Shown: positions 6,898 through 15,460, numbered from the stretch's first letter. The stretch is DNA of 46,448 nucleotides from an uncultured Porphyromonadaceae bacterium (GCA_947178215.1 CAMWXJ010000005.1:77795-124242); one strand, 5' to 3'. Numbers and translations are program-made. Notes: generated by a model not told the origin, from the sequence alone.

Positions 6898-9432
6898 TCA
6901 GAATCGGTACTGGACTGAGGCGAGGATGCTGCGCGCACGAATCCGGAAGTGATGCTCTGAGCGTGAAAGTGTGCCGTAGTTGACGTATTCATAGCTGCGT
7001 CGGTTGAACAGGTTGGTGGCCGTGAGCGACAGACGGACTTTGTTGTTAAGCCTCCATACCGCCGAGGCATCAAGCAGTACGAGGTTGGCGGTATTGCCTT
7101 CCGGAAAACGAGTCAGGAAATGCTCTGCACCTACTGTAAACTGCACAATATCGTTGGGGATTATGGTGGCAAAAATGTTTTGTCGGAATGAACGATAATC
7201 GTTGCTCTCACCGTCGATTCTCAGTTTTGAGATACCGTAGTTCGCCTCATAGTTGGCAGAAAGCCACTTCAAGATACTTCCTTTGAGGTAGGGTTTTATG
7301 CCTGCTGTCACCTGGCGGTATGGTATCACCTCGTAATCGCGCATGGATGATGCGGTTGAAACAGAAGCATTCATATCGCAACCTACCACCATCTTACTGT
7401 GCCCAAGCCCTTTGCTGAAACCTCCGCTGACATACCACGCATCGCTATTATTCAATCGGTCTGCATAGGTCGAGATTATGAAGTCGCCTATAAACAATTG
7501 ATTTGACATTATTGAGCTGCGGCTATGGTTGTATGTGGCCGAGAGATTGAAAAACATTGATTTCAGCGGATTGCGATAACGGTAAGAGAGTGTAACCGCC
7601 ATCCGCTGCGAATATTTGTCGGGATTATCCGCGATGAAAAGATTTCGGTAGTCGGAAAGAACAGGTACGTTTATGTTCATATTCGGCTGTGGAGACCCGA
7701 GACTATATGCCACAGAACCGGAAATGTCTGATTTTGCGGTCAATTGCCGCTTGACATATAGACGCGGAGATGCGTTGATGTAATCATGCTGACCGGCGAC
7801 AGAGTAATGCAACCATTTCAGTGGCACCCGAAACGAGACGCGCCAGCCATTACGTTCGTAATCAATCTGAGGAGTGGTGTATAGATTAGACAGGAACGCT
7901 TCATGGATTCCGCCGTTGTCAAATTCACCAAGACCGGCAAGGGTACTGTTCATGCGGTGCCAGTCGAGGTCAAGTCCACCGGAGAGATAATATTTCCAGA
8001 AACGTGTCATCTTCCCGTATTTGGTTTCCGTGGTGCTTCTGAAATCTGTAATGCCAATGCTCTGCACCGCATCTTTGTCACCTGCGACAAACAAGCTATC
8101 CGGACAATACTGAAATGTGTTGCGCGAAATTAGGGTAAATAGTCTCTTCTCATTGCGCTTCACAAGTTTCAGGTCGTTGTTGGCAGAAATACTCTTTCGG
8201 TTAACACGCTGATCAAGGTCAAACGAACCTGATATTACCGAGTTGGATTTATCCATGACTCCTGCGACAGAGAATTTCTCCTTAAGAAAATAGCCGCGCT
8301 TGTTTGTCTGACCGTAGAACTGTGCCGACAGGTCATGCCGCTGCGTCCGCTGCGAATTGTTCTGGACAAACTGAGGAATCTGCGAACTGAAATAATCGGT
8401 GGTCACTCCGGAATAGTAATCGAGGCGGTCGCCCGTATAGTTGAGATTAAGACGCATTGAGGTGTCACCCTTCTTCCATGCTGTTATAGCGTTAGCGAGC
8501 CACGAAAGGTTGTCGCGTGTGCGTTTCTCTGTCAGCGGGGCGTTTACAATATCAGCGGAGATATATTCCGGCCAGAGGGTGGAAGTATAATCCGAAGAAA
8601 ACATATCGTCGAAATCGTGTTCCTGTATCTCATTGGCCGGGTTCCAGCCTGTATTGTCGGCTTTTAGAGTGATGATGTTCTGTGTCTTTGACCCGATACG
8701 CATTGTGTAGAGCGAGCCATTGTAAAGAAAGGGCTGCACTCCGGTGGCTGCCTGAGACACTCCTACCCATCGGCTTCGGGCATCCTCTTTCAGTTTGAGG
8801 TTTATACCCGCCTCCTCGGGAAATTCAATCCCTTCGAGAGCCTTGACCGGCTGATGGTTTTCCATCACCTCCACCGATGCCACGTCCTTATGCGAGATGT
8901 TGTTAGTCGCAAGTCCGTATTGGCCCCCTATGAAGTCGTTGCCGTCGAGATAGAACTTGTTGATGGGCTTCCCCTGATACTTTATGGTGCCGTCATCCTC
9001 AACTGTTATACCCGGCAATCGCTTGAGAACGTCGATTATGGCATTATCCTTTGCATTGGCATATTTGGCAACATTGAACACCAATGTATCACCTTTGGCA
9101 TATATGTCGGGTGCCTCGACTATCACGTCATTGAGTTGTGTGGCTTTTGGCATTAGACGCACACATGAGAAGTCGGCTGTGATGGGTAGAGTACGGGGCT
9201 CGTAGCCCATGAAGCGGAACGACACGGAGTCGGCTCCCGCTTTCGGGTGGATTACAAAGCGTCCCTCTCTGTCAGCAGAGGTAAACGCGCCTTTCGATTT
9301 CACGACACATCCGACTACCGGCTCATCGGTATCTGAGTCAACAACTCTGCCCCGCAGTTCGCCCGGGTCTGCCGCCGAAGCCGACAGCAGACCGAGGAGA
9401 ACGCTAAGTATGAAAAAGCTGTATCTGTTCAT
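6898..9432 (-). CDS. CarboxypepD_reg outer-membrane beta-barrel receptor
   Basis: 844 residues. A signal peptide of about 20 residues precedes a carboxypeptidase regulatory-like domain (about 24-95: GELRGRVVDSDTDEPVVGC, GRFVI, FMGYEPRTLPI). A plug-like domain follows (about 98-215: LNDVIVEAPDIYAKGDTLVF, VLKRLPGITVEDDGTIKYQG, KFYLDGND), then a large beta-barrel ending in the terminal phenylalanine typical of outer-membrane proteins (SVQYRF). The start codon overlaps the stop of the GLPGLI gene by four bases (ATGA), so the two are translated together. This CarboxypepD_reg/GLPGLI pairing is common in Bacteroidota, but the substrate is generally unknown. It converges with the other receptor gene, ending 76 bases away. 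Confidence 0.85.
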   Translation of the reverse strand: MNRYSFFILSVLLGLLSASAADPGELRGRVVDSDTDEPVVGCVVKSKGAFTSADREGRFVIHPKAGADSVSFRFMGYEPRTLPITADFSCVRLMPKATQLNDVIVEAPDIYAKGDTLVFNVAKYANAKDNAIIDVLKRLPGITVEDDGTIKYQGKPINKFYLDGNDFIGGQYGLATNNISHKDVASVEVMENHQPVKALEGIEFPEEAGINLKLKEDARSRWVGVSQAATGVQPFLYNGSLYTMRIGSKTQNIITLKADNTGWNPANEIQEHDFDDMFSSDYTSTLWPEYISADIVNAPLTEKRTRDNLSWLANAITAWKKGDTSMRLNLNYTGDRLDYYSGVTTDYFSSQIPQFVQNNSQRTQRHDLSAQFYGQTNKRGYFLKEKFSVAGVMDKSNSVISGSFDLDQRVNRKSISANNDLKLVKRNEKRLFTLISRNTFQYCPDSLFVAGDKDAVQSIGITDFRSTTETKYGKMTRFWKYYLSGGLDLDWHRMNSTLAGLGEFDNGGIHEAFLSNLYTTPQIDYERNGWRVSFRVPLKWLHYSVAGQHDYINASPRLYVKRQLTAKSDISGSVAYSLGSPQPNMNINVPVLSDYRNLFIADNPDKYSQRMAVTLSYRYRNPLKSMFFNLSATYNHSRSSIMSNQLFIGDFIISTYADRLNNSDAWYVSGGFSKGLGHSKMVVGCDMNASVSTASSMRDYEVIPYRQVTAGIKPYLKGSILKWLSANYEANYGISKLRIDGESNDYRSFRQNIFATIIPNDIVQFTVGAEHFLTRFPEGNTANLVLLDASAVWRLNNKVRLSLTATNLFNRRSYEYVNYGTLSRSEHHFRIRARSILASVQYRF

Positions 9433-10310
9433 TTTTTCCAGTCAAGTTCAAGATAATCGTATGGTAGCTCTATCGGATCATATGCGTCAAGCGATGGATT
9501 GCCCTCCATGTCAGTGACTGTAATATGGCCACCTGTAGTCGCTTCATAATAGGCATACGGATTGACTTCGTAGCGGTGTTTGGCATCGTAATATCCCTTG
9601 CGGTCGGTTTTGTTGAAAGGTACCTTATAAATGGTAATAGGACGGTCTGCTTTCGAGTTGATGCCGATACACTCGAAAGTGTAGTGCCCATTTTCGTCGG
9701 TAGCCTTCATAATCAGACCGGGGAGACCGTGAAGTTTCCATGGACCGTCCATCAGTGGAATATCCTCGGTGTAGAATACCGTCCATTCGCGTCCACGGAA
9801 TTTGCACCGTGCGCTCTGACATTCATAACCGAGCACATTAGTCACCGAATCGGTAAGCTCCCAGTCAAGCTGTGGCATCTCTTCGTCGTAGCTGAACCAG
9901 TCCTGACATATTTTCTCGGTGTGTGTAAGACGTCCGGCGGGATAATTCTTGTAGATTGTCATAAACTCGCCATTACTAAGTTTACCTTCTTTGGCGGCCT
10001 CGGCAATCTGCTCCTGAGTGGACCGCATAAGAATGGAGTCAACGGTTAGATTTTTGAAACTTGAGAACTTTGATAGTCCATTGGGCCCAATCTGGAGTAG
10101 CATATTGTCACTGGATATGTTGTCTTCAAGTGAGCCTGTGGTATCTACACAACAACGGTAGTCATAAACAAACTCCATTTTTTCCGGTGCGAGAGTTTCA
10201 GTCTCAGGTACAGTAGCCTGAAAAATGCTGAGTTGACGACGAAATATTTTGCCGGAGGCGATGGATGCAGTGACTGCAACAAGGACGAGAATCAAAAATG
10301 TTTTCTTCAT
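9429..10310 (-). CDS. GLPGLI family exported protein
   Basis: 293 residues from ATG 10310; the frame continues upstream to 10394, but that would run through the promoter. A signal peptide (MKKTFLILVLVAVTASIASG) precedes a mostly beta protein. The family motif GLPGLI is at residues 195-200, preceded by GPWKLH and followed by KATDENG, as is usual. Conserved cysteines (YDYRCCVD, YECQSARCKF) suggest disulfides in the periplasm. GLPGLI proteins (Porph_ging) have no established activity; they regularly accompany outer-membrane receptors. First gene of a two-gene operon with the receptor, divergent from the histidine kinase. Confidence 0.9.
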   Translation of the reverse strand: MKKTFLILVLVAVTASIASGKIFRRQLSIFQATVPETETLAPEKMEFVYDYRCCVDTTGSLEDNISSDNMLLQIGPNGLSKFSSFKNLTVDSILMRSTQEQIAEAAKEGKLSNGEFMTIYKNYPAGRLTHTEKICQDWFSYDEEMPQLDWELTDSVTNVLGYECQSARCKFRGREWTVFYTEDIPLMDGPWKLHGLPGLIMKATDENGHYTFECIGINSKADRPITIYKVPFNKTDRKGYYDAKHRYEVNPYAYYEATTGGHITVTDMEGNPSLDAYDPIELPYDYLELDWKK

Positions 10311-10345
10311 ATCGTTTGAGTATTTGTTGTTTCTGATTGACGTTG

Positions 10346-10353
10346 CAAAGTTA
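10346..10353 (-). promoter_or_regulatory. -7 box of the GLPGLI-receptor operon
   Basis: TAACTTTG on the minus strand, 35 bases upstream of the GLPGLI ATG, with a T-rich TTTTCG at about the -33 distance. The phased repeat array begins about 30 bases further upstream. Confidence 0.65.
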
Positions 10354-10381
10354 GTCCACCGTCTCCCGTCGCGACGAAAAT

Positions 10382-10424
10382 AATCATTACTCAAACATTA
10401 TGGAATTATTACTAAATTATTACT
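10382..10424. promoter_or_regulatory. Phased 11-bp direct repeats in the divergent promoter region, probable response-regulator operator
   Basis: Half-sites AATCATTACT (10382), AAACATTATG (10393, weaker), AATTATTACT (10404) and AATTATTACT (10415) start exactly 11 bases apart; the last two are identical. They sit between the promoter of the GLPGLI-receptor operon and that of the kinase-regulator operon, at about -42 to -84 and -62 to -104 from the predicted starts. Tandem 11-bp repeats are the classical target form of OmpR/PhoB response regulators, and the adjacent operon encodes one. Confidence 0.65.
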
Positions 10425-10473
10425 GTCAGGCAAATGACCTTACTTACACGCCTCATTATCTACAGTATTTTGG

Positions 10474-10481
10474 TAATTTTG
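10474..10481 (+). promoter_or_regulatory. -7 box of the kinase/regulator operon, predicted leaderless
   Basis: TAATTTTG ends four bases before the ATG at 10486. The expected transcription start therefore falls at or beside the initiation codon. Confidence 0.6.
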
Positions 10482-10485
10482 TGCC

Positions 10486-11985
10486 ATGGAAAAACGGATT
10501 AAGACATTATATATAGTCACCATCATCGCGATTCTTGCATTCCTTGGAATGCAGGTCTATTGGCTGTATGGCCAGTATGAGTATGCATTGAGTGACTATG
10601 AACAAAACCTAAGTGAAAGAATCATAAAGTGTGTGGATGACTATAATTCAATCCGTGCTAAAAGTCACGACACAAGAGTAGATTCTTTGAAGGAGAAAGG
10701 TAATAATGCTGATGTATTTTCGGTCCCGACATTCTCCTTAAAACAGGAGTACGGCGATACAATAAAGACAACGCGTACATCAAAAATTTATACATATCTC
10801 TTTTCGGCTCATGAACTCCTTGGATTAAAGCCAGGGACACCTCTCACTGAAGAGCAGCAGCGGCGTGCAATGGACATTGCTCAGGTTCAGATGGCGACAC
10901 CGGTTGACTCGATGGTTTTCGATGCATCGGGAGCTCGGGATGAAGGCCAGGCTTGGCTTGCTACAAGTAATGTACTTACTGAACAGAAATGCCCGTTTTC
11001 AGTAGAGGGCATTGACACCATTTTGCAGAAATCAGGAATAAAATCTCAAATAGATCTCGTAGAAGCTGACAGTATGGTCTGGAATACAACTGTGAAGTAT
11101 CATACATCGGTTTTCAACCCCGATCTGACAATGATAATTCCTTACTCAGAGTTGCAAGGCAAAACCGTCTGCATTGTCAGCCCTATAAACCCGTTTAATG
11201 TTCTGCCTGGAATGTGGCAGACGCTCGTCGTAACATTGTCGGTATCAGTGTTGCTGATTATCTGTCTCGTTCTGCAATTCTCTACTGTGCTGAAGCTGTC
11301 ACGCCTTGACAAGATGCGCAACAGCTTCATAACTACAATGATTCATGAGCTAAAACGCCCGATATCCACTTTGAAGATGTGCATATCCGGGCTGGATAAT
11401 AAGCAAATGGTGGATGACCCGGAAATACGGAAGGAATTATTGTCAGAGACGCGAACGGCACTCGACAATCTCTCTGCCTATTTCTCTAAGCTCCGAGACA
11501 TCACTTTCAATAACGTGGAGCAGATTCCGTTGAATATTCAGAATGTCAATCTTCGTCAGCTTTTCCATAACATCTCCGGAGCGATTGCAATTCCGAGCGA
11601 CAAGTCTGTGACCTTTACTAACGATATAGATGATTCTGTTACTGTTCCTGCCGACCCGTCTCACATGTTCAATATACTTACAAATCTGGTTGAGAATGCG
11701 ATTAAATATTCAGGAACCGACGTAGAAATCCATGCCTGCGCTACAACCGGACGTGCCGGATATATAGAAATCCATATTTCCGATAATGGCACGGGGATAG
11801 CACCCGATGACCGACGTCGCATTTTCGACCGCTTCTATCGTGGTAAAAATTCTTACGGAGACATCCCCGGAATGGGGCTTGGTCTGGCATATGTCAAACT
11901 TCTTATCAATGCCCACGGCGGTGAAATCAGTGTCGACAGTAATGTCGGTGAAGGTTCATGTTTTACAATCAGTTTACCACGATAG
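10486..11985 (+). CDS. Sensor histidine kinase
   Basis: 499 residues, inner membrane. A first transmembrane helix (about 7-27) is followed by a periplasmic sensor of about 215 residues with no family I recognise, then a second helix (about 243-265). There is no clear HAMP domain. The phosphoacceptor region has MIHELKRPIS with His287. The ATPase domain shows the N box (NLVENAIKYS), G1 (DNGTGI), F (FDRFYR) and G2 (GMGLGLAYV), so all catalytic elements are present. The stop is two bases before the response regulator start. The shared divergent promoter with the GLPGLI-receptor genes suggests that the kinase senses an envelope or ligand signal linked to that receptor. Confidence 0.9.
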   Translation: MEKRIKTLYIVTIIAILAFLGMQVYWLYGQYEYALSDYEQNLSERIIKCVDDYNSIRAKSHDTRVDSLKEKGNNADVFSVPTFSLKQEYGDTIKTTRTSKIYTYLFSAHELLGLKPGTPLTEEQQRRAMDIAQVQMATPVDSMVFDASGARDEGQAWLATSNVLTEQKCPFSVEGIDTILQKSGIKSQIDLVEADSMVWNTTVKYHTSVFNPDLTMIIPYSELQGKTVCIVSPINPFNVLPGMWQTLVVTLSVSVLLIICLVLQFSTVLKLSRLDKMRNSFITTMIHELKRPISTLKMCISGLDNKQMVDDPEIRKELLSETRTALDNLSAYFSKLRDITFNNVEQIPLNIQNVNLRQLFHNISGAIAIPSDKSVTFTNDIDDSVTVPADPSHMFNILTNLVENAIKYSGTDVEIHACATTGRAGYIEIHISDNGTGIAPDDRRRIFDRFYRGKNSYGDIPGMGLGLAYVKLLINAHGGEISVDSNVGEGSCFTISLPR

Positions 11986-11987
11986 CC

Positions 11988-12665
11988 ATGAAGCCAATCA
12001 GAATACTCTTGATAGATGATGACCTCAAAAACTCAATGCTTCTCAAACGCTTCATCGAGGCGGAAGGTTATGAGGTAATATATGCCAACAACGGCAAGGT
12101 AGGTCTTGAAATGTATCGTGAATGTCATCCCGATTTGATTCTGCTCGACATAAATATGCCCGAACTTGACGGTTTTGAAATGGCGAGAATAATCCGTGAG
12201 AACGACAAACGGGTTATTATATTCTTCCTTACTGACCGCACCGACAAAGTTGACCGGCTCCACGGATTTTCACTGAAAGGGAACGACTACATTCCCAAAC
12301 CGTTTTATCCCGAAGAACTGATTGCTAAAATCAACGAACGGTTTGAGAGCATGATTGTGAATGAGGATGTCGAGTATCAGTTGGGCAATACCGTTTTCCG
12401 TCCCAATCTTTCCTCGCTGACTTACATGGGCGAGACTCACTCGCTATCGGTGCGACAGACGGAAATCTTGCAGATGCTCGCCGAAAATCTTGGCAAACCG
12501 GTGGAACGCGACACCATCCTTGAAAACATATGGGGCGATGCCAGCTATTCCAATTCTCTCGCTCTCAACGTTCAGATAACATATATACGTCGATTCCTTG
12601 CCGACCCCTCAGTCACTATCATCTCCATCAAGAAAAAGGGATATATTCTCACGGTCACACACTGA
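11988..12665 (+). CDS. OmpR-family response regulator
   Basis: 225 residues from ATG 11988, two bases after the kinase stop. The receiver domain (1-118) has the acidic pocket LIDDD, phosphoacceptor Asp54 (LLDINMPELDGF), a conserved Thr at 82 and Lys104 in YIPKPF. The C-terminal winged helix (about 130-225) has LSVRQTEILQMLAE, an ERDTILENIWGD helix and the recognition helix around NVQITYIRRFL, and ends in the wing KKKGYILTV. Cognate partner of the upstream kinase by operon structure. The 11-bp repeat array upstream of the operon is the obvious candidate target, which would make the system autoregulated and would couple it to the receptor genes. Confidence 0.92.
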   Translation: MKPIRILLIDDDLKNSMLLKRFIEAEGYEVIYANNGKVGLEMYRECHPDLILLDINMPELDGFEMARIIRENDKRVIIFFLTDRTDKVDRLHGFSLKGNDYIPKPFYPEELIAKINERFESMIVNEDVEYQLGNTVFRPNLSSLTYMGETHSLSVRQTEILQMLAENLGKPVERDTILENIWGDASYSNSLALNVQITYIRRFLADPSVTIISIKKKGYILTVTH

Positions 12666-12772
12666 ATTCCTCATCTGCACTATCGGCAAGCAAGAAAAAA
12701 ACGCAGGAAATTATCAAACAAGACACAGATTGGCAAAGTGACTTCCACTCGTATGCGGAGCTTCGACGCGCG

Positions 12773-13678
12773 TCAGGTAAACCAGCGGTGGGCGCGCGCC
12801 TTGACAGCGGTGGATTCGCGCAACATATGTATGAAGCGAAGCGCCGAGTGCTTGCGGTAGCACTTGCGGAGCATATGCACGCACCCCTCCATTTCGTTGG
12901 AGGGCAAGTCGAGCGGTATGGCCTTTACGCCGAGCTGATTGTAGACGGTAGCTTCGGCGAGTACCGTCACCATGTTGCTGTGCTTGATAAGCTCGAGCAA
13001 TATGTTGACCTCGTTGAGCTCGATGCGGATGTCGAGCTTCTCCGCACGGGTCGACAGATAGTGGTCGAATGCATTGCGGGCTTGGAGTCCTTTCGACGGG
13101 AGCGCGAGGTTATAGCTGCCGAGGTCGGAGATGCCGATACGTTCCTTGCGGGCGAGCGGATGCCCATCGCGCACTATCACGGCAAGATGATTGTCAAACA
13201 GCACATGCGACTCTATCTCGTCAATCCTGGCCGTGGGGCGGAAAGCAAGCACAAAATCCACCGCTCGCGCTTGAAGCATATCCATGAGTTCGGCCATAGG
13301 CTTGTAGAAAATGTTGAGCCTTATGTTGGGATATTCGCGGGTAAATTCGATAAGCGTTTCGGTAAGTATCGGGCTGAAAGAGTAAGTGACACCGATGTTG
13401 AGGGTGCCGGCGGTGAGATTTGACAGGTCATTGATGCGCGCTATGCACGTATCGGCGTCATATATGGTGCGTCGGGCGTAGGGCAGCAGTTCACGCCCCG
13501 CTTCGGTAAGGCTCACAGCATGGACATGACGCTCGAAGAGTTCTATGCCGAGCTCATCTTCAAGTTGCTTCACCTGCTGCGAGAGTGTACTCTGGGCCAC
13601 GTTGAGCGCGCGTGCGGCGTCGGAAAAGTTGAGCAGCTCGGCTGCCTTCACGAAATATTTTATCTGGCGTAGTTCCAT
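12773..13678 (-). CDS. LysR-family transcriptional regulator (OxyR/CynR-like group)
   Basis: 301 residues from ATG 13678 (MELRQIKYFVKAAE); a longer frame to 13723 would cross the promoter. The N-terminal helix-turn-helix (about 1-60) has FSDAARALNVAQSTLSQQVKQLEDELG. It is followed by the linker helix and a periplasmic-binding-like effector domain (about 85-301). There is a single cysteine pair near the end (EGCVHMLRKCYRK), not the OxyR peroxide-sensing arrangement, so oxidant sensing is not indicated. The -7 box sits five bases from the ATG, predicting a leaderless transcript. The adjacent thrE-like genes read in the same direction but lie upstream of this promoter, so a regulatory link to them is only possible. 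Confidence 0.9.
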   Translation of the reverse strand: MELRQIKYFVKAAELLNFSDAARALNVAQSTLSQQVKQLEDELGIELFERHVHAVSLTEAGRELLPYARRTIYDADTCIARINDLSNLTAGTLNIGVTYSFSPILTETLIEFTREYPNIRLNIFYKPMAELMDMLQARAVDFVLAFRPTARIDEIESHVLFDNHLAVIVRDGHPLARKERIGISDLGSYNLALPSKGLQARNAFDHYLSTRAEKLDIRIELNEVNILLELIKHSNMVTVLAEATVYNQLGVKAIPLDLPSNEMEGCVHMLRKCYRKHSALRFIHMLRESTAVKARAHRWFT

Positions 13679-13683
13679 ACGGG

Positions 13684-13691
13684 CAAAGTTA
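13684..13691 (-). promoter_or_regulatory. -7 box of the LysR gene, predicted leaderless
   Basis: TAACTTTG on the minus strand, with five bases (CCCGT) between it and the ATG. Confidence 0.6.
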
Positions 13692-13749
13692 CGCTTTTTT
13701 GTGCAATGATGAATGGAAAGCAATTAGTGGCATGTAGGCCGGGATGTCG

Positions 13750-14238
13750 CTATCGTGTGGCCTGGAAAGATATCTTTTTGAAAAGGAATATCGGGATGTT
13801 GGCGCCAATCACCATTCCCAGCACAATCAGCAGACAGGTGATGGAGTTGAACGCGAGGCTGTAAAGGCTGCCGGCATTATCTGGCGAAGCACTGCTCACA
13901 CATGATATGAGCGCTTCAATCGAGCGATAGGCATACATGCCCGGAATCATTGGCAACAGCGACGGAAAGAGGCACGCTTCGGCCGGAACCCTCACCACCG
14001 GCGCAAGGAGTACAGCTATAAGCCCAATGACAAAGGCAGCCGCTGTGCTTGCAAGTACTATGTGGATATTGCCGAGACTCGGCGACATCATGACGTAGCG
14101 CAACGCATGGCCTGCCGCGGCGGCGAGTCCGCAGACTATAAACGTGCGGGGCGGAGTGTGGCTTATGCTCGCAAAACCGATAGCGGCCATTGCCGCAAAA
14201 AATCCGTCCTCGATAATATTTTGTAAAAGTATATCCAT
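13750..14238 (-). CDS. Threonine/serine exporter family, small subunit (ThrE_2 domain)
   Basis: 162 residues from ATG 14238. Nearly all hydrophobic, with four to five predicted membrane helices. It has the ThrE_2 pattern: an N-terminal helix with EDGFFAAMAAIGFA, then GLAAAAGHALRYVMM and the signature LFPSLLPMIPGMYAYRSIEAL. In actinobacterial ThrE this domain and the larger DUF1212 domain form one chain. Here they are two genes 46 bases apart, the usual split form in many anaerobes. The predicted role is export of threonine, serine or another small amino or organic acid at the inner membrane. The substrate is not proven. Confidence 0.85.
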   Translation of the reverse strand: MDILLQNIIEDGFFAAMAAIGFASISHTPPRTFIVCGLAAAAGHALRYVMMSPSLGNIHIVLASTAAAFVIGLIAVLLAPVVRVPAEACLFPSLLPMIPGMYAYRSIEALISCVSSASPDNAGSLYSLAFNSITCLLIVLGMVIGANIPIFLFKKISFQATR

Positions 14239-14284
14239 CCGCGAAAAAAAATTGACAGTCAATATTCTGCTATTGCGTGGCGCG

Positions 14285-15082
14285 CTATATGCTGCTCAGC
14301 TCCATGAGAGAGAGTCCGGCACACATCCCTATCGAAAGGCAGGCCGTGAGCACGCATGCGTCCATAAACCGGCTCATTGCGCATAGATAGTGCCGGTCAA
14401 TGAGGTCGCTTGCCGAATTGATATAGGGCACTCCCGGGATAAGATAGAGCACGCTCGTGGCTATCGCTATGTCAGGAGTGGCACCCCAGCCGAAGAGTTG
14501 GGCGCCGACGGCTACAATGGTTGACACGAAAGCGCACATCATGAACACGAGCCTCACGTCGAGACCGGCCTTCAAGAGCATACCTTTGAGCTCGAATCCG
14601 GCAAAGGTGGCCGCAAACACCACAAGCATGGCATCGGCGTCGCCGCCAAACAGCCGGCAGAACGACGCGTTGGCCAGCGATGTCAGCAACACGGTCAGCT
14701 GAGTCGTCGGGTAAGGTGTGGCTATTATTTCCTCTAACAACTGTCGGGCCTGACTGAAAGATAGCTTTTTGTCGGCAATCTTCCAGCTGAGTGCACTCAG
14801 TCGCGCGTTGAGATCGAAATTGATGCCACAATTCACCATGGCCCGCTGATATATGGCCCGGCACCCCGCAGAGGGGTCACTGAGCGTCAGACTTATATGC
14901 TTCGGCATAATAGTGATGCAGATGTCGTAGCCGAGCGCGCGGGCTATGCGTCCGGCATTTTTCTCAATGCGGGTACAGGTAGCTCCGCAACCCCACAGCC
15001 AGGCGGTGTAGTCGGCTATGAAGTCGCCTGCATCCGCCAGAGTGTAGCCGTCCGCCACCGGAGTGCTAATCGTCGAACTCAT
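14285..15082 (-). CDS. Threonine/serine exporter family, large subunit (ThrE/DUF1212)
   Basis: 265 residues from the ATG at 15082; ATGs at 15085 and 15091 are equally usable, preceded by GCGAGG/GAGG. Residues 1-110 form the soluble N-terminal region with WLWGCGATCTRIEKNAGRIA and DICITIMPKHISLTLSD. The rest has about five membrane helices, with FAATFAGFELKG and the LIPGVPYINSASDLID signature. It begins inside the last codons of the small membrane-protein gene (17-base overlap) and is followed by the ThrE_2 gene, so the three form one operon. Exporter function is a family inference. Confidence 0.85.
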   Translation of the reverse strand: MSSTISTPVADGYTLADAGDFIADYTAWLWGCGATCTRIEKNAGRIARALGYDICITIMPKHISLTLSDPSAGCRAIYQRAMVNCGINFDLNARLSALSWKIADKKLSFSQARQLLEEIIATPYPTTQLTVLLTSLANASFCRLFGGDADAMLVVFAATFAGFELKGMLLKAGLDVRLVFMMCAFVSTIVAVGAQLFGWGATPDIAIATSVLYLIPGVPYINSASDLIDRHYLCAMSRFMDACVLTACLSIGMCAGLSLMELSSI

Positions 15083-15263
15083 CATCCTCATCCTCGCGTT
15101 TGTCACCGGGTATAAACAGAAATTCGCGCTCACGGCAGATGCCGAAGATATGGATGCGCTTGCCATGCTGCCTGTGCGACATAAGGTAATGAATGAAGTT
15201 GACCAGGAAAGCCAGGAGTACAATCCCGACGGTGATATACCAGAAGTACATTGGGAGTGACAT
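15066..15263 (-). CDS. Small single-pass membrane protein with acidic tail, unknown
   Basis: 65 residues. A short N-terminus and one strong transmembrane helix (about 6-28: MYFWYITVGIVLLAFLVNFI) lead into a basic juxtamembrane segment (HRQHGKRIHIF) and an extremely acidic end (KREDEDDEFDD). The stop lies inside the start region of the ThrE-like gene, so translation is coupled. That position argues for a real gene and possibly an accessory subunit of the exporter. I do not recognise a family. Confidence 0.6.
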   Translation of the reverse strand: MSLPMYFWYITVGIVLLAFLVNFIHYLMSHRQHGKRIHIFGICREREFLFIPGDKREDEDDEFDD

Positions 15264-15322
15264 AATCTCTGCTGTTAATTGAAATTAAACTATTTATTTT
15301 GTTTTTTCTATCATTTCATTTA

Positions 15323-15330
15323 CAAAAGTA
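15323..15330 (-). promoter_or_regulatory. -7 box upstream of the small membrane protein/ThrE operon
   Basis: TACTTTTG on the minus strand fits TAnnTTTG and lies 60 bases upstream of the small ORF start. The -33 element is not clear. Confidence 0.4.
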
Positions 15331-15460
15331 CAATCGAGCGCCGCAAAAGGATTTGTCTACATTGATGATTTTTTCGATACCGACAATCGGTAATCACGAT
15401 ACCTCCCCCCACTCCGCATCCACCCGCCTCACGGCGCGTGGCAGAATACGACTTATAAAT

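Noticed and set aside
10311-10394. N-terminal extension of the GLPGLI gene
   Set aside because: It would place the -7 box and part of the operator array in coding sequence and hide the signal peptide.
10424-10432. TGTCAGGCA next to the 11-bp array, matching the third repeat at 4682
   Set aside because: A single 9-base match is too short to argue that the two regulators share sites.
12530-13423. 297-codon plus-strand frame overlapping the response regulator end and LysR
   Set aside because: It overlaps two clear genes and has no start signal or family features.
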